Assembly: GCF_008727755.1 (NCBI RefSeq)
Contig: NZ_CP044231.1
Coordinates: forward strand, 2,914,001-2,978,000
Direction of reading: 5' to 3'
Source: Microbacterium caowuchunii
Lineage (GTDB): Bacteria > Actinomycetota > Actinomycetes > Actinomycetales > Microbacteriaceae
Length of the DNA stretch: 64,000 bases
This document shows, in pieces, positions 18,981-28,300 of this stretch. Position 1 is the first letter of the stretch. Every line of letters starts with the position of its first letter. The position numbers and the translations under genes were made by a program. Under the pieces are notes generated by a model. That model was given only the letters and a program-made list of their open reading frames with translations, ran no database searches and had not been told where the DNA came from.

Positions 18981-19394
18981 ATGCGAATCAGCATCGACGG
19001 GGAATCGGCCCACCACTATTCGTCGCGCCTGCGGCAGCAGACCGCCAGCATGCCGGACCCCGCCGCCGTGCGCGAGGTCGTGGGGAACCGGTCGGAGTCG
19101 GCCGCGGCGAACGTGACCGCGCGCCTGCAGAACGCGGCCCGCAGCATCGCGCGGCACACCGGGTACATCCGGGGGACCGTCGCGCAGAACGCCGAGGCGC
19201 TGACCGAGACGGTGGCCCAGCTCCAGGACACGGACCGGCTGAGCGCGAGCGAAGCGGCGAAGGGCACCGCGATCATCGACGGCATCGTCGTCAGCGAGAC
19301 ACCCACCGCTCCGCCTGCTGCGCCCGCCGCACCCGGCACGCCTTCGCAGACCGCCGGTTCCACCGGCTCCCCTATGCACGCCCGCGGCGTCTGA
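18981..19394 (+). CDS. ESX-locus protein of unknown function
   Basis: A 137-aa protein I do not recognise. It is predicted helical over residues 10-100 (SRLRQQTASM; TARLQNAARSIARH; SEAAKGTAIIDGI), with a Pro/Ala/Thr-rich tail. It has no WXG turn, YxxxD signal, signal peptide or membrane segment. The ATG at 18981 was chosen because GGGGG lies nine bases upstream; an ATG at 18972 would abut that site. Its place between the first WXG100 pair and the second protease suggests a substrate or chaperone. Confidence 0.75.
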   Translation: MRISIDGESAHHYSSRLRQQTASMPDPAAVREVVGNRSESAAANVTARLQNAARSIARHTGYIRGTVAQNAEALTETVAQLQDTDRLSASEAAKGTAIIDGIVVSETPTAPPAAPAAPGTPSQTAGSTGSPMHARGV

Positions 19395-19397
19395 GCC

Positions 19398-20720
19398 GTG
19401 TCCCGCACCTCCCCGGCATCCCTGCCATCCCGTCCGTCACCGCGTCGCGCCCGGCGCCTGCTGGTGGGTCTCGCGATCGCCGCGACGATGACCGCCGGCG
19501 CCGTGCTGCCCGCCCAAGCGAGTGAGAACGGCCAGTGGTGGTACGAGCTGTACGGCGTGCCCGCGGCGCACGCGGACGGATGGACCGGTGAGGGCGTGAA
19601 GGTCGCCGTCATCGACGCGGCGATCAATCCGGACCTGCCGGTCTTCGAGGGGGCGGACCTCACGGTCGACGAGACCCCGGTCTGCCTCGACAAGCCGGTG
19701 GTCAGCGCCGACTTCTCGCACGACGCCAACCACGGGTCGACGATCACCGCTCTGCTGATCGGCAACGGCGAGGGCGGGGGCGCCATCCGCGGGATCGCCC
19801 CCGACGCCTCGGTCACGTTCTACGGCTGGGGCGTGGGCGCTTTCGACGGCGAGGACGCCTGCCCGCTCCCCGCGGAGGTGGAGGAGCGCGGGCTGACCGG
19901 CGGCGGCTGGGCGCTGGAGCGCGCGATGGCCGACGGCGCGGAGATCGTCACGACCTCCATCGCCTCGTCCTCGTTCTCCGCGGCCGATGAGGAGGTCATC
20001 GCCCAGGCCATCGCCCGGGGGGTCGTCTTCGTCTCGGCCATCTCCAACGACGCCGCGGGGGATCCCCTCGCGAACTTCCCGAGTGCGTTCAACGGCGTGG
20101 TCACCGTGAACGCCTTCGACGTGGACGGGAACCTGCAGACCGACGCGCAGGGCACACCGGTCATCGACAACGAGGTGACGGTGGTCGCGGCCGGTGTCGA
20201 CATCGACACCGTCGGAACGGCGACGGGCGGCTGGGCGGACACCATCCCGGTCACGGGCTCCTCGCTGTCCGCGCCGATCGTCGCGGGGATGCTCGCCGTC
20301 ACGTCGCAGAAGTACCCGGAGGCGGGCGGCAACCAGCTCATCCAGTCCCTCATCCACAACACCTGGGCGGACGACCACGAACTCGAGTACGACCCGACCG
20401 GCGGCTTCGGATACGGCGCCGCGTCGCTCGGCCACCTCCTTCGTGTCGATCCCGCGCAGTACCCCGACGAGAACCCGATCATGGACCGCCGGTTCGGCGG
20501 GCCGTCCCTGGATCAGATCGCGCAGTATTCGTCCGAGGCACCGGCGGCGACGCCCTCCGCGGACCCCTCCGCCCCCACGGCCGACGAGGACGCGCCCGGC
20601 TGGGTCGTCCCGGTCGTCATCGGGGCCGTCGTACTGCTCATCGTGATCGTCGGCGCAGTCATCCTCACCATCGTCCTGGTGAGACGGAGCAAGAAGAACC
20701 CGAACGGAGGCACACCGTGA
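19398..20720 (+). CDS. second mycosin-like S8 serine protease
   Basis: A 440-aa subtilase with a signal segment (LLVGLAIAATMTAGAVLPAQ), catalytic Asp in VAVIDAAINPD, His in NHGSTITALL, oxyanion Asn in AISNDAAGD and Ser in GSSLSAPIVAGM. A Pro/Ala-rich linker leads to a C-terminal membrane helix (VVIGAVVLLIVIVGAVILTI) and a charged tail. This is the mycosin layout, distinct from mycP at 13988, so the locus has two such proteases. The GTG lies three bases after the previous stop. Its own stop overlaps the next gene as GTGA. Confidence 0.9.
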   Translation: MSRTSPASLPSRPSPRRARRLLVGLAIAATMTAGAVLPAQASENGQWWYELYGVPAAHADGWTGEGVKVAVIDAAINPDLPVFEGADLTVDETPVCLDKPVVSADFSHDANHGSTITALLIGNGEGGGAIRGIAPDASVTFYGWGVGAFDGEDACPLPAEVEERGLTGGGWALERAMADGAEIVTTSIASSSFSAADEEVIAQAIARGVVFVSAISNDAAGDPLANFPSAFNGVVTVNAFDVDGNLQTDAQGTPVIDNEVTVVAAGVDIDTVGTATGGWADTIPVTGSSLSAPIVAGMLAVTSQKYPEAGGNQLIQSLIHNTWADDHELEYDPTGGFGYGAASLGHLLRVDPAQYPDENPIMDRRFGGPSLDQIAQYSSEAPAATPSADPSAPTADEDAPGWVVPVVIGAVVLLIVIVGAVILTIVLVRRSKKNPNGGTP

Positions 20721-22099
20721 GCGAGTGGGAGAACCGCCTGCGCAACCTGGCGCACGGGGGAGAGTCCTGGGACCTCCCCGCACAGGAAGAGTTGGATGCG
20801 GCGCTGGAGAGCCTGCGCCCGGTCCTGAGACGCGCCGCCACCGACCATGGCTTGACCGGCGAGTCCGGCCTCGCCGCCTCCGAGAGCCTCAGCGAGGCCG
20901 CGAAGGAGGCGGCCCGCCTGAAGAACTACCTCGTCCAGGTGAAAACCTACGTCGCGCGGGCGAACGAGCTCCGCCGCGACGCCGCGACCCGGCTCCAGGA
21001 ACTCGGCTCCGGCGGTCTCACCCCGGAGCAGGAGGCCCTCGTCCGGGGTGCGGCGACCGGTGCCACGATCCCGCTCGGACCGATCTCGATCATCGCCGGC
21101 GAGGGCGCCGTGCAGGCGGCGAACTGGTTCTTCGGCAATCGCCGGGAATCCCAGGCGCAGAAGGCCGTCGAGGAGATCAGCGATCGGCTGGACGGCTTGA
21201 CGGCGCCCGAACCGCTGGAGCCGCCGCCGCCCGTCGGTCCCGGGGGCACCGCGTACGACGGCCCGGAATACCAGCCCGTGCCCGTACCGCCGCCCGGCAA
21301 CCGCAGCTTCGAGAACTACCCCAACTTCAACGTGAACCCGATGGACCAGGGCTCTCCCGGATCCGGGGGCGGCGGGGCCGTGATCGTCCCCGTCCCCGGG
21401 CAGCCGCCCGTCCTGGTGCCGCAGCCGCCGGTGACCACCACGCCCACGCCGCCGGTGTTCCCGACGCCCACGACGCCCACGCCGCCGGTGTTCCCGACGC
21501 CCACGACGCCCACCGTGCCCGCACCCCCGGACCTGACGCCGGACGGCCCGATCTCCGGCGGTGTACCGGGCCCGGGCACCCAGGTGCCCTCCCCCGGTGG
21601 ACTCGGCGGCGGAACCGGCGGCCTCACCAGCGGACTCATCGCCGGCGCCGGCGGAGCCGCGGCACTCGGCGGGCTGGGCCGCGCGGCGGCCGCAGGTGGG
21701 TTGGGACGACTCGGCGGCCTCGGCGGCCTGGGCGGCGCGGGTGGCGCGGGCGGACTCGGCGGATCGGGCGGAGCCGGCGGGCTGGGTCGCGCCGGGGGCA
21801 TGGCGGGCGGGCTCACCGCCAACGCCGGCGGTGCCGGAGCCGGAGCCGGGTCCGGAACCGGCGGCGGGATGCTGGGCGCCCGCGGCGGCGGCGCGACCGG
21901 CGCGGCCGGTGCCGGCGCCGATGGCGGAGCGGGACGCGGCGGCACCGCGATGATGGGCGGCGGCGGCGCTCCGGCAGGGGCCGGCGGCCGGTCCGAGAAG
22001 CAAGGCCGAGGATTGGGCGGACCGATCGCCCCGAAGATCGAGGACGACGAGGACTTCGGCCCGCGCTCCGAGAACGCCGGCGCCGGGGGAAGGGACTGA
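20717..22099 (+). CDS. Pro/Gly-rich ESX-locus protein
   Basis: A 460-aa protein in three parts. Residues 1-160 are mostly helical (EESLSEAAKEAARLKNYLVQ-like region; GPISIIAGEGAVQAANWFFG). Residues 165-280 are Pro-rich with a duplicated 11-residue unit (PTPPVFPTPTT). Residues 285-430 are extremely Gly/Ala-rich, then a charged tail (APKIEDDEDFGPRSEN). I know no function. The layout recalls large secreted ESX substrates of mycobacteria, but PE or PPE motifs are absent. Its GTG overlaps the protease stop, so the two are coupled. Confidence 0.8.
   Translation: MSEWENRLRNLAHGGESWDLPAQEELDAALESLRPVLRRAATDHGLTGESGLAASESLSEAAKEAARLKNYLVQVKTYVARANELRRDAATRLQELGSGGLTPEQEALVRGAATGATIPLGPISIIAGEGAVQAANWFFGNRRESQAQKAVEEISDRLDGLTAPEPLEPPPPVGPGGTAYDGPEYQPVPVPPPGNRSFENYPNFNVNPMDQGSPGSGGGGAVIVPVPGQPPVLVPQPPVTTTPTPPVFPTPTTPTPPVFPTPTTPTVPAPPDLTPDGPISGGVPGPGTQVPSPGGLGGGTGGLTSGLIAGAGGAAALGGLGRAAAAGGLGRLGGLGGLGGAGGAGGLGGSGGAGGLGRAGGMAGGLTANAGGAGAGAGSGTGGGMLGARGGGATGAAGAGADGGAGRGGTAMMGGGGAPAGAGGRSEKQGRGLGGPIAPKIEDDEDFGPRSENAGAGGRD
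21441..21513 (+). repeat. 33-bp perfect tandem repeat inside the Pro-rich region
   Basis: Two identical 33-bp units (21441-21473 and 21474-21506) are followed by seven bases of a third. The unit encodes 11 residues of the Thr/Pro/Val/Phe repeat, so copy number can change without a frameshift. Confidence 0.85.
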
Positions 22100-22140
22100 C
22101 CGATGCACGAACGTCGAGCACAGATCTGTGAGGGGCAGTC

Positions 22141-22458
22141 ATGAGCAAAGAGATCTCCGCCGCCGAAGGGGCGCTGCGGCGCGGCGCCGAGGCCGTCGCG
22201 GGAGCGCACATCGACATCGCCGACAGCACCCGGCGCGTGCAGGCCGAGCTGGATCAGATCCTCTCGATCTGGACGGGCGACGCGGCACGCTCGTACTCCG
22301 AGATGATGCAGACCTGGACGAGCGGCGCGAACCGGATCAACGCGACGCTGGTCCACCTCGAGACCGCGCTGCGCCAGACCGAGCGCGATCAGAGCGCGCT
22401 CGAGGATCAGCACCGGTCCACCATCGGCGGACTCGGCGCGATGATGGGAGGAGAGTGA
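22141..22458 (+). CDS. WXG100 family protein, second pair, partner A
   Basis: A 105-aa WXG100 protein with turn SIWTGDAARSYSEM near residue 43. It matches the 18250 product in its start (ISAAEGALRRGAEAV), turn and end (GGLGAMMGGE, compare SGLSSMMGS), so the two are paralogues. It lacks YxxxD. GAGGGG precedes the ATG at 22141. It lies three bases before partner B. Confidence 0.9.
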   Translation: MSKEISAAEGALRRGAEAVAGAHIDIADSTRRVQAELDQILSIWTGDAARSYSEMMQTWTSGANRINATLVHLETALRQTERDQSALEDQHRSTIGGLGAMMGGE

Positions 22459-22460
22459 CC

Positions 22461-22754
22461 ATGGGCGACCTCAGCATCTCCCCCGCGGCGTTGACGGCAT
22501 CGGCCGCCGAGCTCCGGCGGGAGAGTCAGCGGATCGAAGCGGCGCTGCGCAGCCTCGAGCAGGAGGCCGCCCGGCTCCGCGTGAACTGGGATGGCGCCGC
22601 CCGCGTCGCCTACGACAACGCGCAGCGGCAGTGGTCCGCGACGTTCGAGCAGATGAAGACGGTGCTCGGCAGCATCGCCGCCTCGACCGAGCAGATCGCC
22701 GACGGCTACGTCGAGACCGACCTCCATTCCGCGAAGCGCTTCACCCGGAGGTGA
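22461..22754 (+). CDS. WXG100 family protein, second pair, partner B with YxxxD signal
   Basis: A 97-aa WXG100 protein with WDG in the turn (VNWDGAARVAYDNA) near residue 43 and a C-terminal YVETD export signal followed by LHSAKRFTRR. It is a paralogue of the 18599 product. The ATG at 22461 comes directly after the partner A stop, with GGGAGGAG just before. The pair probably forms a dimer handed to EccC, encoded further down the same series. Confidence 0.92.
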   Translation: MGDLSISPAALTASAAELRRESQRIEAALRSLEQEAARLRVNWDGAARVAYDNAQRQWSATFEQMKTVLGSIAASTEQIADGYVETDLHSAKRFTRR

Positions 22755-22819
22755 CCCGCCCGCGGCCGATACGCTGGGCGGACCGCGACGCCTGCTTTCC
22801 CCGGGGGGATGACACACCG

Positions 22820-22903
22820 ATGACCAGCGCCCGTGACGGAGTCGCCGCGCCCCGGCGCGCGCCGTCCGCCAGTGTGCCGCCGACGGAAGCCGCCGACCGG
22901 TGA
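22820..22903 (+). CDS. possible 27-aa coupled leader peptide
   Basis: An ATG at 22820 opens a 27-codon frame that ends in a GTGA overlap with the eccD-like gene at 22900. A run of five G lies 12 bases upstream and a possible -10 (TACGCT) near 22770. The peptide is Ala/Pro/Arg-rich with no known motif. The clean overlap is the only argument for translation; it could be chance. Confidence 0.3.
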   Translation: MTSARDGVAAPRRAPSASVPPTEAADR

Positions 22904-24276
22904 CGACCGAGGTGACCGAGCGCCGCCGCATCGCGATCGTCGACGGGACGCAGCGCCATGACCTGCTGCTGCCGCTCGATGCGACCCTGAACGAGGCGCT
23001 GCAACGCATCGGCGTCCGCCCCGAGGTCGGCCGCGACGTGCTGATGGAACGGGACGGGCGCGAGGTGAGCCCGCTGCTGCGGGCGGAGGAGGTCGCCGAC
23101 GGCACCGTCCTCGCCGTGGTGGATCTCTCCCTCCGGGCGGCGCCGCGCGCACGGCGTCGAGGCCCCGCGCCGGGCGACGGTCCCGGGGAGGCGATCGGGG
23201 CATGGTGGGCGGCTGTGGGCATCGGCGTGCTGCTGTGCGCGGTCTCGCTGTGGGCACCGTCGGCCTTCGATCCGGCTCTGCGCCTGGCCGTCGCGATCGT
23301 GGCCGGCATCGGTGCGACGCTCACCGGCCTGTTCTTCTCCGCGCGTGCCCGGTCGGCGCGCCCCGGCGGACATCCGGCCATCATCGCCGTCCTGCTCCTC
23401 GCGTTCGCCGCCGGGGTCACCGCGGTCCCGGCGTTCCCAGCGGCCACGACGACGCTGGCCGTCTTCGTGGGACTGCTCACGGCTGCGGTGCTCGCGGGTG
23501 TCCTCCGACTCGTCGCCCGGCCCGCAGCGCTCCGGGCGGAGTACGGCACGAGCACCGCCCTCCTGCTCACCCTCGCCATCGTCTGGGCCGTCGCCCTCCT
23601 GATGCATCTGGATGCCGGCGCAGCGGCGGCCGTCACCGTCGGGTTGACCCCCGTCGCCCTGCGGGTGCTGATGGCGAGCCTCGTCGACGTGCCGCCCGGC
23701 ATGTTCGTGGACTACGGGCGCTACCAGTCCACCCGCTGGAGCGTGCGGCAGACCCTGCCGGAGGAGATCACCTCGATCGGGACCTCGGACGCGCGGGAGC
23801 TGGTCGCCCGTTCCACGGGACGTCTCCTGGCCGGCACCTTCATCCTGAGCGTCGCGGCCGCCGCGTCCGCCCCGCTCGCCGTCCCCTCGTTCGACTCCTC
23901 GGACCCGCTCGTGATGGCAGGACGGATCGCGCTGGTGACGACGACGACGCTGGCTCTGCTCCTGGGCGCTCGGCGGTCCTCCATCGCGTTCCTGCGTTGG
24001 ATGCCGCGTTCCGCGGCCGCCGTGCTGGTGGTCGTCGCCGTGCTGGCCGCCACCCGCGACGCGGGCGAGCTGCAGATCACGGTGCTCGCCGGACTCTGCC
24101 TCGCGTTGGGCGTCGCGGCGGGATTCGCCGTGATCCCGGCGGGCCGTGGTGCGAACTCGCTGTTCTGGTCGAAGGTGGGCGACGTCGTGGAGTGGATCGC
24201 GATCGCGTTGTCCCTTCCGGCGGGGCTGCTCGCCGCCGATGCCATCGATACCCTGCGTGGAGTGATGAACGCATGA
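22900..24276 (+). CDS. second EccD-like type VII integral membrane protein
   Basis: A 458-aa protein with an N-terminal ubiquitin-like domain (RRRIAIVDGTQRHDLLLPLD) at residues 1-80 and about ten to eleven membrane helices from residue 100 on, split by a soluble loop (YGRYQSTRWSVRQTLPEEIT). This is the EccD plan but with low similarity to the eccD at 16631. Non-mycobacterial ESX systems usually have a single EccD, so this may fill an EccE-like place or build a heteromeric channel; both are guesses. The stop overlaps the next gene as ATGA. Confidence 0.8.
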   Translation: MTTEVTERRRIAIVDGTQRHDLLLPLDATLNEALQRIGVRPEVGRDVLMERDGREVSPLLRAEEVADGTVLAVVDLSLRAAPRARRRGPAPGDGPGEAIGAWWAAVGIGVLLCAVSLWAPSAFDPALRLAVAIVAGIGATLTGLFFSARARSARPGGHPAIIAVLLLAFAAGVTAVPAFPAATTTLAVFVGLLTAAVLAGVLRLVARPAALRAEYGTSTALLLTLAIVWAVALLMHLDAGAAAAVTVGLTPVALRVLMASLVDVPPGMFVDYGRYQSTRWSVRQTLPEEITSIGTSDARELVARSTGRLLAGTFILSVAAAASAPLAVPSFDSSDPLVMAGRIALVTTTTLALLLGARRSSIAFLRWMPRSAAAVLVVVAVLAATRDAGELQITVLAGLCLALGVAAGFAVIPAGRGANSLFWSKVGDVVEWIAIALSLPAGLLAADAIDTLRGVMNA

Positions 24277-25343
24277 GCCTGCCCCCGCTCGTCACCGGAG
24301 AGCCCGCATCCGTCGGCGCCCGGCTCGCCGCCTTCAGCATCGACGCGGCGATCGTGATCACCCTGACCGGAGCGGCGTGGGCCGTGACCGCCTCCGCGGT
24401 CTTCGGGCTCGCGATCGGCGCCGAGGCGCTCCTGGCCCTCTGGATCCTGCAGGCCCGCACGGGCGTCGGTCCCGGCAAGGCACTCCTGGGACTGCGGGTG
24501 ATCCGGGAGGACGCCCCGTACTCTCCGGGCGCCGGGCGCTCCTTCGTGCGCGGGTCCCTCGTCGCCCTCGGGGGCCTCGTCTTCGCCGTCGGCGCATGGG
24601 CGGTGCAGGCCACCGCCGCCTACGACCGGTCCGGCCTGCGGCGGTCGTGGGCGGACCGCGCCGCGCAGACCGTCGTGGTCGCCGTGCCGCGCAGGTCCCG
24701 GGACCCCCGGGGACCGCGCCACGGGTCGTCGGCGGAGCCGCTGTCGCTCCCCTCCCCCACCGTCGTCGCACGCCCCTGGTCGCCGGGCGCCGCGGGAGCG
24801 GCCCGCGCCGGGAACGCGTCGCCGGTGCAGGCCGCGCCGGAGTCCGCGGTCCCCCTCGCACCGCACTGGGGAGCACCCATGCCCGCAGCCGCGGCCGCGG
24901 TGCCCGCCGGCACCGACGTCGACACCACCGGGCAGCCCGCCGCGCGCCCCTCCGGCGCCGTGCCCCTGGTCCCGGACGGCGCGGAGGCCGTCCCCACGGG
25001 CGAGCTCCTCCTCGTCTTCGACACGGGTCAGCGGGTGCAGCTCCCCGTGCCGGTCGCGGTGAACCTGGGCCGGAACCCGGAGCAGACACAGCCCACCGAC
25101 GCGGTGCTCGTGGTGCACGACCCCGATGCGAGCGTCTCGAAGACCCATCTGCGGCTCGAGCACGACCGCTCGGGCACCTGGGTCACCGACGCCGGGTCGA
25201 CGAACGGGACCGACCTCATCGACGACGACGGCGCGGCACGCCCGCTGACGCCCCTGACCCGCACCTATGTCGACGACGAGACGCGCATCCGCATCGGGAA
25301 CCGCGTCTTCACCGTCAGCCGCCTGATCGGAGAACCCTCGTGA
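24273..25343 (+). CDS. RDD-family membrane protein with C-terminal FHA domain
   Basis: A 356-aa fusion. Residues 10-125 form an RDD domain (GARLAAFSIDAAIVI; TGVGPGKALLGLRV) with three to four membrane helices. Residues 130-240 are a disordered Pro/Ala linker. Residues 245-356 are an FHA domain with VNLGRNPEQ, SVSKTHLRL and AGSTNGTDL, a phosphothreonine reader. It overlaps the EccD-like gene (ATGA) and eccC (GTGA), so it is made with them. It may link Ser/Thr kinase signals to secretion, as may the FHA protein at 12964. Confidence 0.88.
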   Translation: MSLPPLVTGEPASVGARLAAFSIDAAIVITLTGAAWAVTASAVFGLAIGAEALLALWILQARTGVGPGKALLGLRVIREDAPYSPGAGRSFVRGSLVALGGLVFAVGAWAVQATAAYDRSGLRRSWADRAAQTVVVAVPRRSRDPRGPRHGSSAEPLSLPSPTVVARPWSPGAAGAARAGNASPVQAAPESAVPLAPHWGAPMPAAAAAVPAGTDVDTTGQPAARPSGAVPLVPDGAEAVPTGELLLVFDTGQRVQLPVPVAVNLGRNPEQTQPTDAVLVVHDPDASVSKTHLRLEHDRSGTWVTDAGSTNGTDLIDDDGAARPLTPLTRTYVDDETRIRIGNRVFTVSRLIGEPS

Positions 25344-28300
25344 GCAAGGGGCCACGCCTGGCACCGCCATCCGTACCCAGCGGCCGCATCGTCGTGCAGC
25401 CGCCGCCGGAGCTCGTGCCCAACGAGGGTGGCAGCAGCATGCTCACCTCGCTGCTGCCGATGCTCGGCAGCGTCGGCGCGATCGTGATGGTGACGATCTC
25501 GAACGCAGGTCCCACCGGATTCATCACGGGCGGGATGTTCCTGCTCTCGTCCCTGGGGTTCGTCGCCGTCAACGGATGGCGCCAGAAGGCGCAGCGCACC
25601 GCCCAGGTGCTCGGTAACCGCCGCGAGTACCTGGCGTACCTCGCCGAGCTGCGCGAGACGGTGCGCACCGCCGCACGCAAGCAGCGCCGCCACGGCGGGT
25701 GGATCACGCCCGCCCCCTCCGCTCTGCCGTTCATCGCGGAGGAGCGCACGCGCGTCTGGGAACGCCAGCCCGGAGACGAGAACTTCCTCCTCACCCGCAT
25801 CGGGACCGCCGATCAGCCGCTGTGCATCACGCTCGAAGCCCCCGAACTGCCGCCCTTGGCGCAGCTCGACCCGGTGGCCGCCTCCGCTGCGCACCGGTTC
25901 ATGCTCACGCACGAGGTGCAGCCCGCACTCCCCCTCGGGGTCACCCTCACCGATCACGCGAAGATCGAGATCGTGGGATCGGATGAGGAGGCCGTGCGCG
26001 CCCTCGCCCGGGCGATGGTCATCGGAGCCGCGACCCTGCAGGACCCCGAGGACGTCATCGTCGCGATCCTCGCCGGTGAGGCGCAGCTGCCCGCGTGGGA
26101 GTGGACGAAGTGGCTGCCGCATGCGCTCTCCTCCCGCGCCGCCGACAAGCTCGGCCCCGCCCGCCTGATCGCCTCGTCGCTCGACGATCTGGAGGACCTG
26201 CTCCCGGCCGGCCTGCGGGAGCGCCCGCGGTTCGGGCGCGGCGGCGGCGTCACCCCGCACGTGCTCCTGGTGGTCGACGGGGTGCGACTGCCGATCGGCG
26301 ACCCCGTGGTCGGCGGCGACGGGATGCTGGGCGTCACCGTGATCGAGCTGCCCAGCCGCTGGTCCGAGCTGGAGAACCCCGACGTCCTGCGCATCGCCAT
26401 GCCCGCCGCGGAGTCCGCGGACGCCGGGGCGGAGCTGATCGACCTCACGACGGGAGCGCGGCCCTTCACCCCGGACACGACGACGGTCGCCGAGGCCGAG
26501 GCCACCGCCCGCCGGCTGATGCCCCTGCACACCAACCCGACCGCTCTCACCGACACCGCATCCGCCCTGCAGGGTCAGCGCGAGCTCGTGGAGCTGCTGG
26601 GTCTGCCGGACGTCCGCGAGATCGACTTCGACCGCGCCTGGTCCGGACGCCTGGAACGCGATCGGCTGCGCGTGCCGATCGGGCAGGACACCGACGGCGT
26701 GCCGCTCATGCTCGACCTCAAGGAGGCGGCCCAGCAGGGCATGGGCCCGCACGGCGTGATGATCGGTGCGACCGGTTCCGGCAAGTCGGAGGTGCTGCGC
26801 ACCCTCGTGCTGGCGCTCGCACTCACCCACTCCCCCGAACAGCTCAACTTCGTCCTGGTCGACTTCAAGGGTGGTGCCACGTTCGCCGGCATGGCCGGGA
26901 TGCCGCACGTCTCCGCCATCATCACCAACCTCGGCAGCGAGCTCGCGCTCGTCGACCGCTTCCAGGACGCCCTGCAGGGTGAGATCGTCCGGCGGCAGGA
27001 ACTGCTGCGGGCGGCCGGCAACTTCGCGAACGTGTCGGACTACGAGAAGGCGCGCAAGGGCGGGCGCACCGATCTGGCGCCCCTGCCCGCGCTCCTGATC
27101 GTCGCGGACGAGTTCTCCGAGCTGCTGGCGGCCAAGCCGGAGTTCGTCGAGAGCTTCATCAACATCGGCCGCGTGGGCCGTTCCCTGCAGGTGCACCTCC
27201 TCCTCGCCTCGCAGCGTCTCGAGGAGGGCAAGCTCCGCGGCCTCGACACCTACCTGTCCTACCGGATCGGTCTGCGCACCTTCTCCGCGGCGGAGTCGCG
27301 CACGATCATCGGGACGCCGGACGCGTACACCCTGCCGCAGGAACCGGGGGTCGGTTATCTGAAGGCCGACACCGACAACCTGGTGCAGTTCAAGGCCGCC
27401 TACGTCTCCGGGACCCCGAAGACGAAGATCCGTGCCGGTTCCGCCACCGGCGCGGAGAGCACGGACGACGGCGCCCGGATCGAGCTGTTCACCGCCGCCC
27501 CGCAGCCCCTGGAGATCGTCGAGGAGAGCTCCCGGCCGGTGCGCGAGGACGTCCCGCAGCCGGCCGAAGAGCGCTCGACCTTCCAGATCGCGGTCGAGCG
27601 GATGTCCGGACGCGGCCCCGCCGCCCACCAGGTGTGGCTGCCGCCGCTGACCGACCCGGCATCGCTCGACGAGCTGATGGCGGACCTCGTCGAGGACCCG
27701 CAGCTCGGACTCGTCTCCCCCTCGTGGCGCGGCGCCGGCGCACTCACCGTCCCCCTCGGCATCGTCGACGTGCCGCTCGAGCAGCGCCGCGAGCACCTGG
27801 TGGTGTCCCTCGGCGGCGCGGCCGGCCACGTGGCGATCGTCGGCAGCCCGCTCAGCGGCAAGTCGACCCTCGCCCGCACCCTGGTGAGCGCGCTCACCCT
27901 GACCGGTACCCCGCAGGAACTCCAGTTCTACGTGCTCGACTTCGGTGGCGGCAGCTTCACCGGCCTGCAGCGGCATCCGCACGTGTCCGGGGTCGCCACC
28001 CGCACCGAGGCGGAAGCGGTCCGCCGCACCGTGGCCGAGGTGGAGTCCATCATCGACGAGCGGGAGGGGTTCTTCCGCAGGAACGGCATCGACTCGATCG
28101 ACACCTACCGCCTCCGCCGCAGCCAGGGCGTGGTGGACGACGGATACGGCGACGTCTTCCTCGTGGTCGACGGCTGGGCGACACTGCGGACGGAGTACGA
28201 GGCCCTCGAAGCCCGCATCCAGACCATCGCCGCACGAGGGCTCAGCTTCGGCGTCCACGTGATCGTCACGGCCAACCGCTGGCTGGAGATCCGGGCGAGC

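Noticed and set aside
20717..22099. A PE or PPE family protein
   Set aside because: The N-terminus has no Pro-Glu or Pro-Pro-Glu signature. Only the Gly-rich composition is similar.
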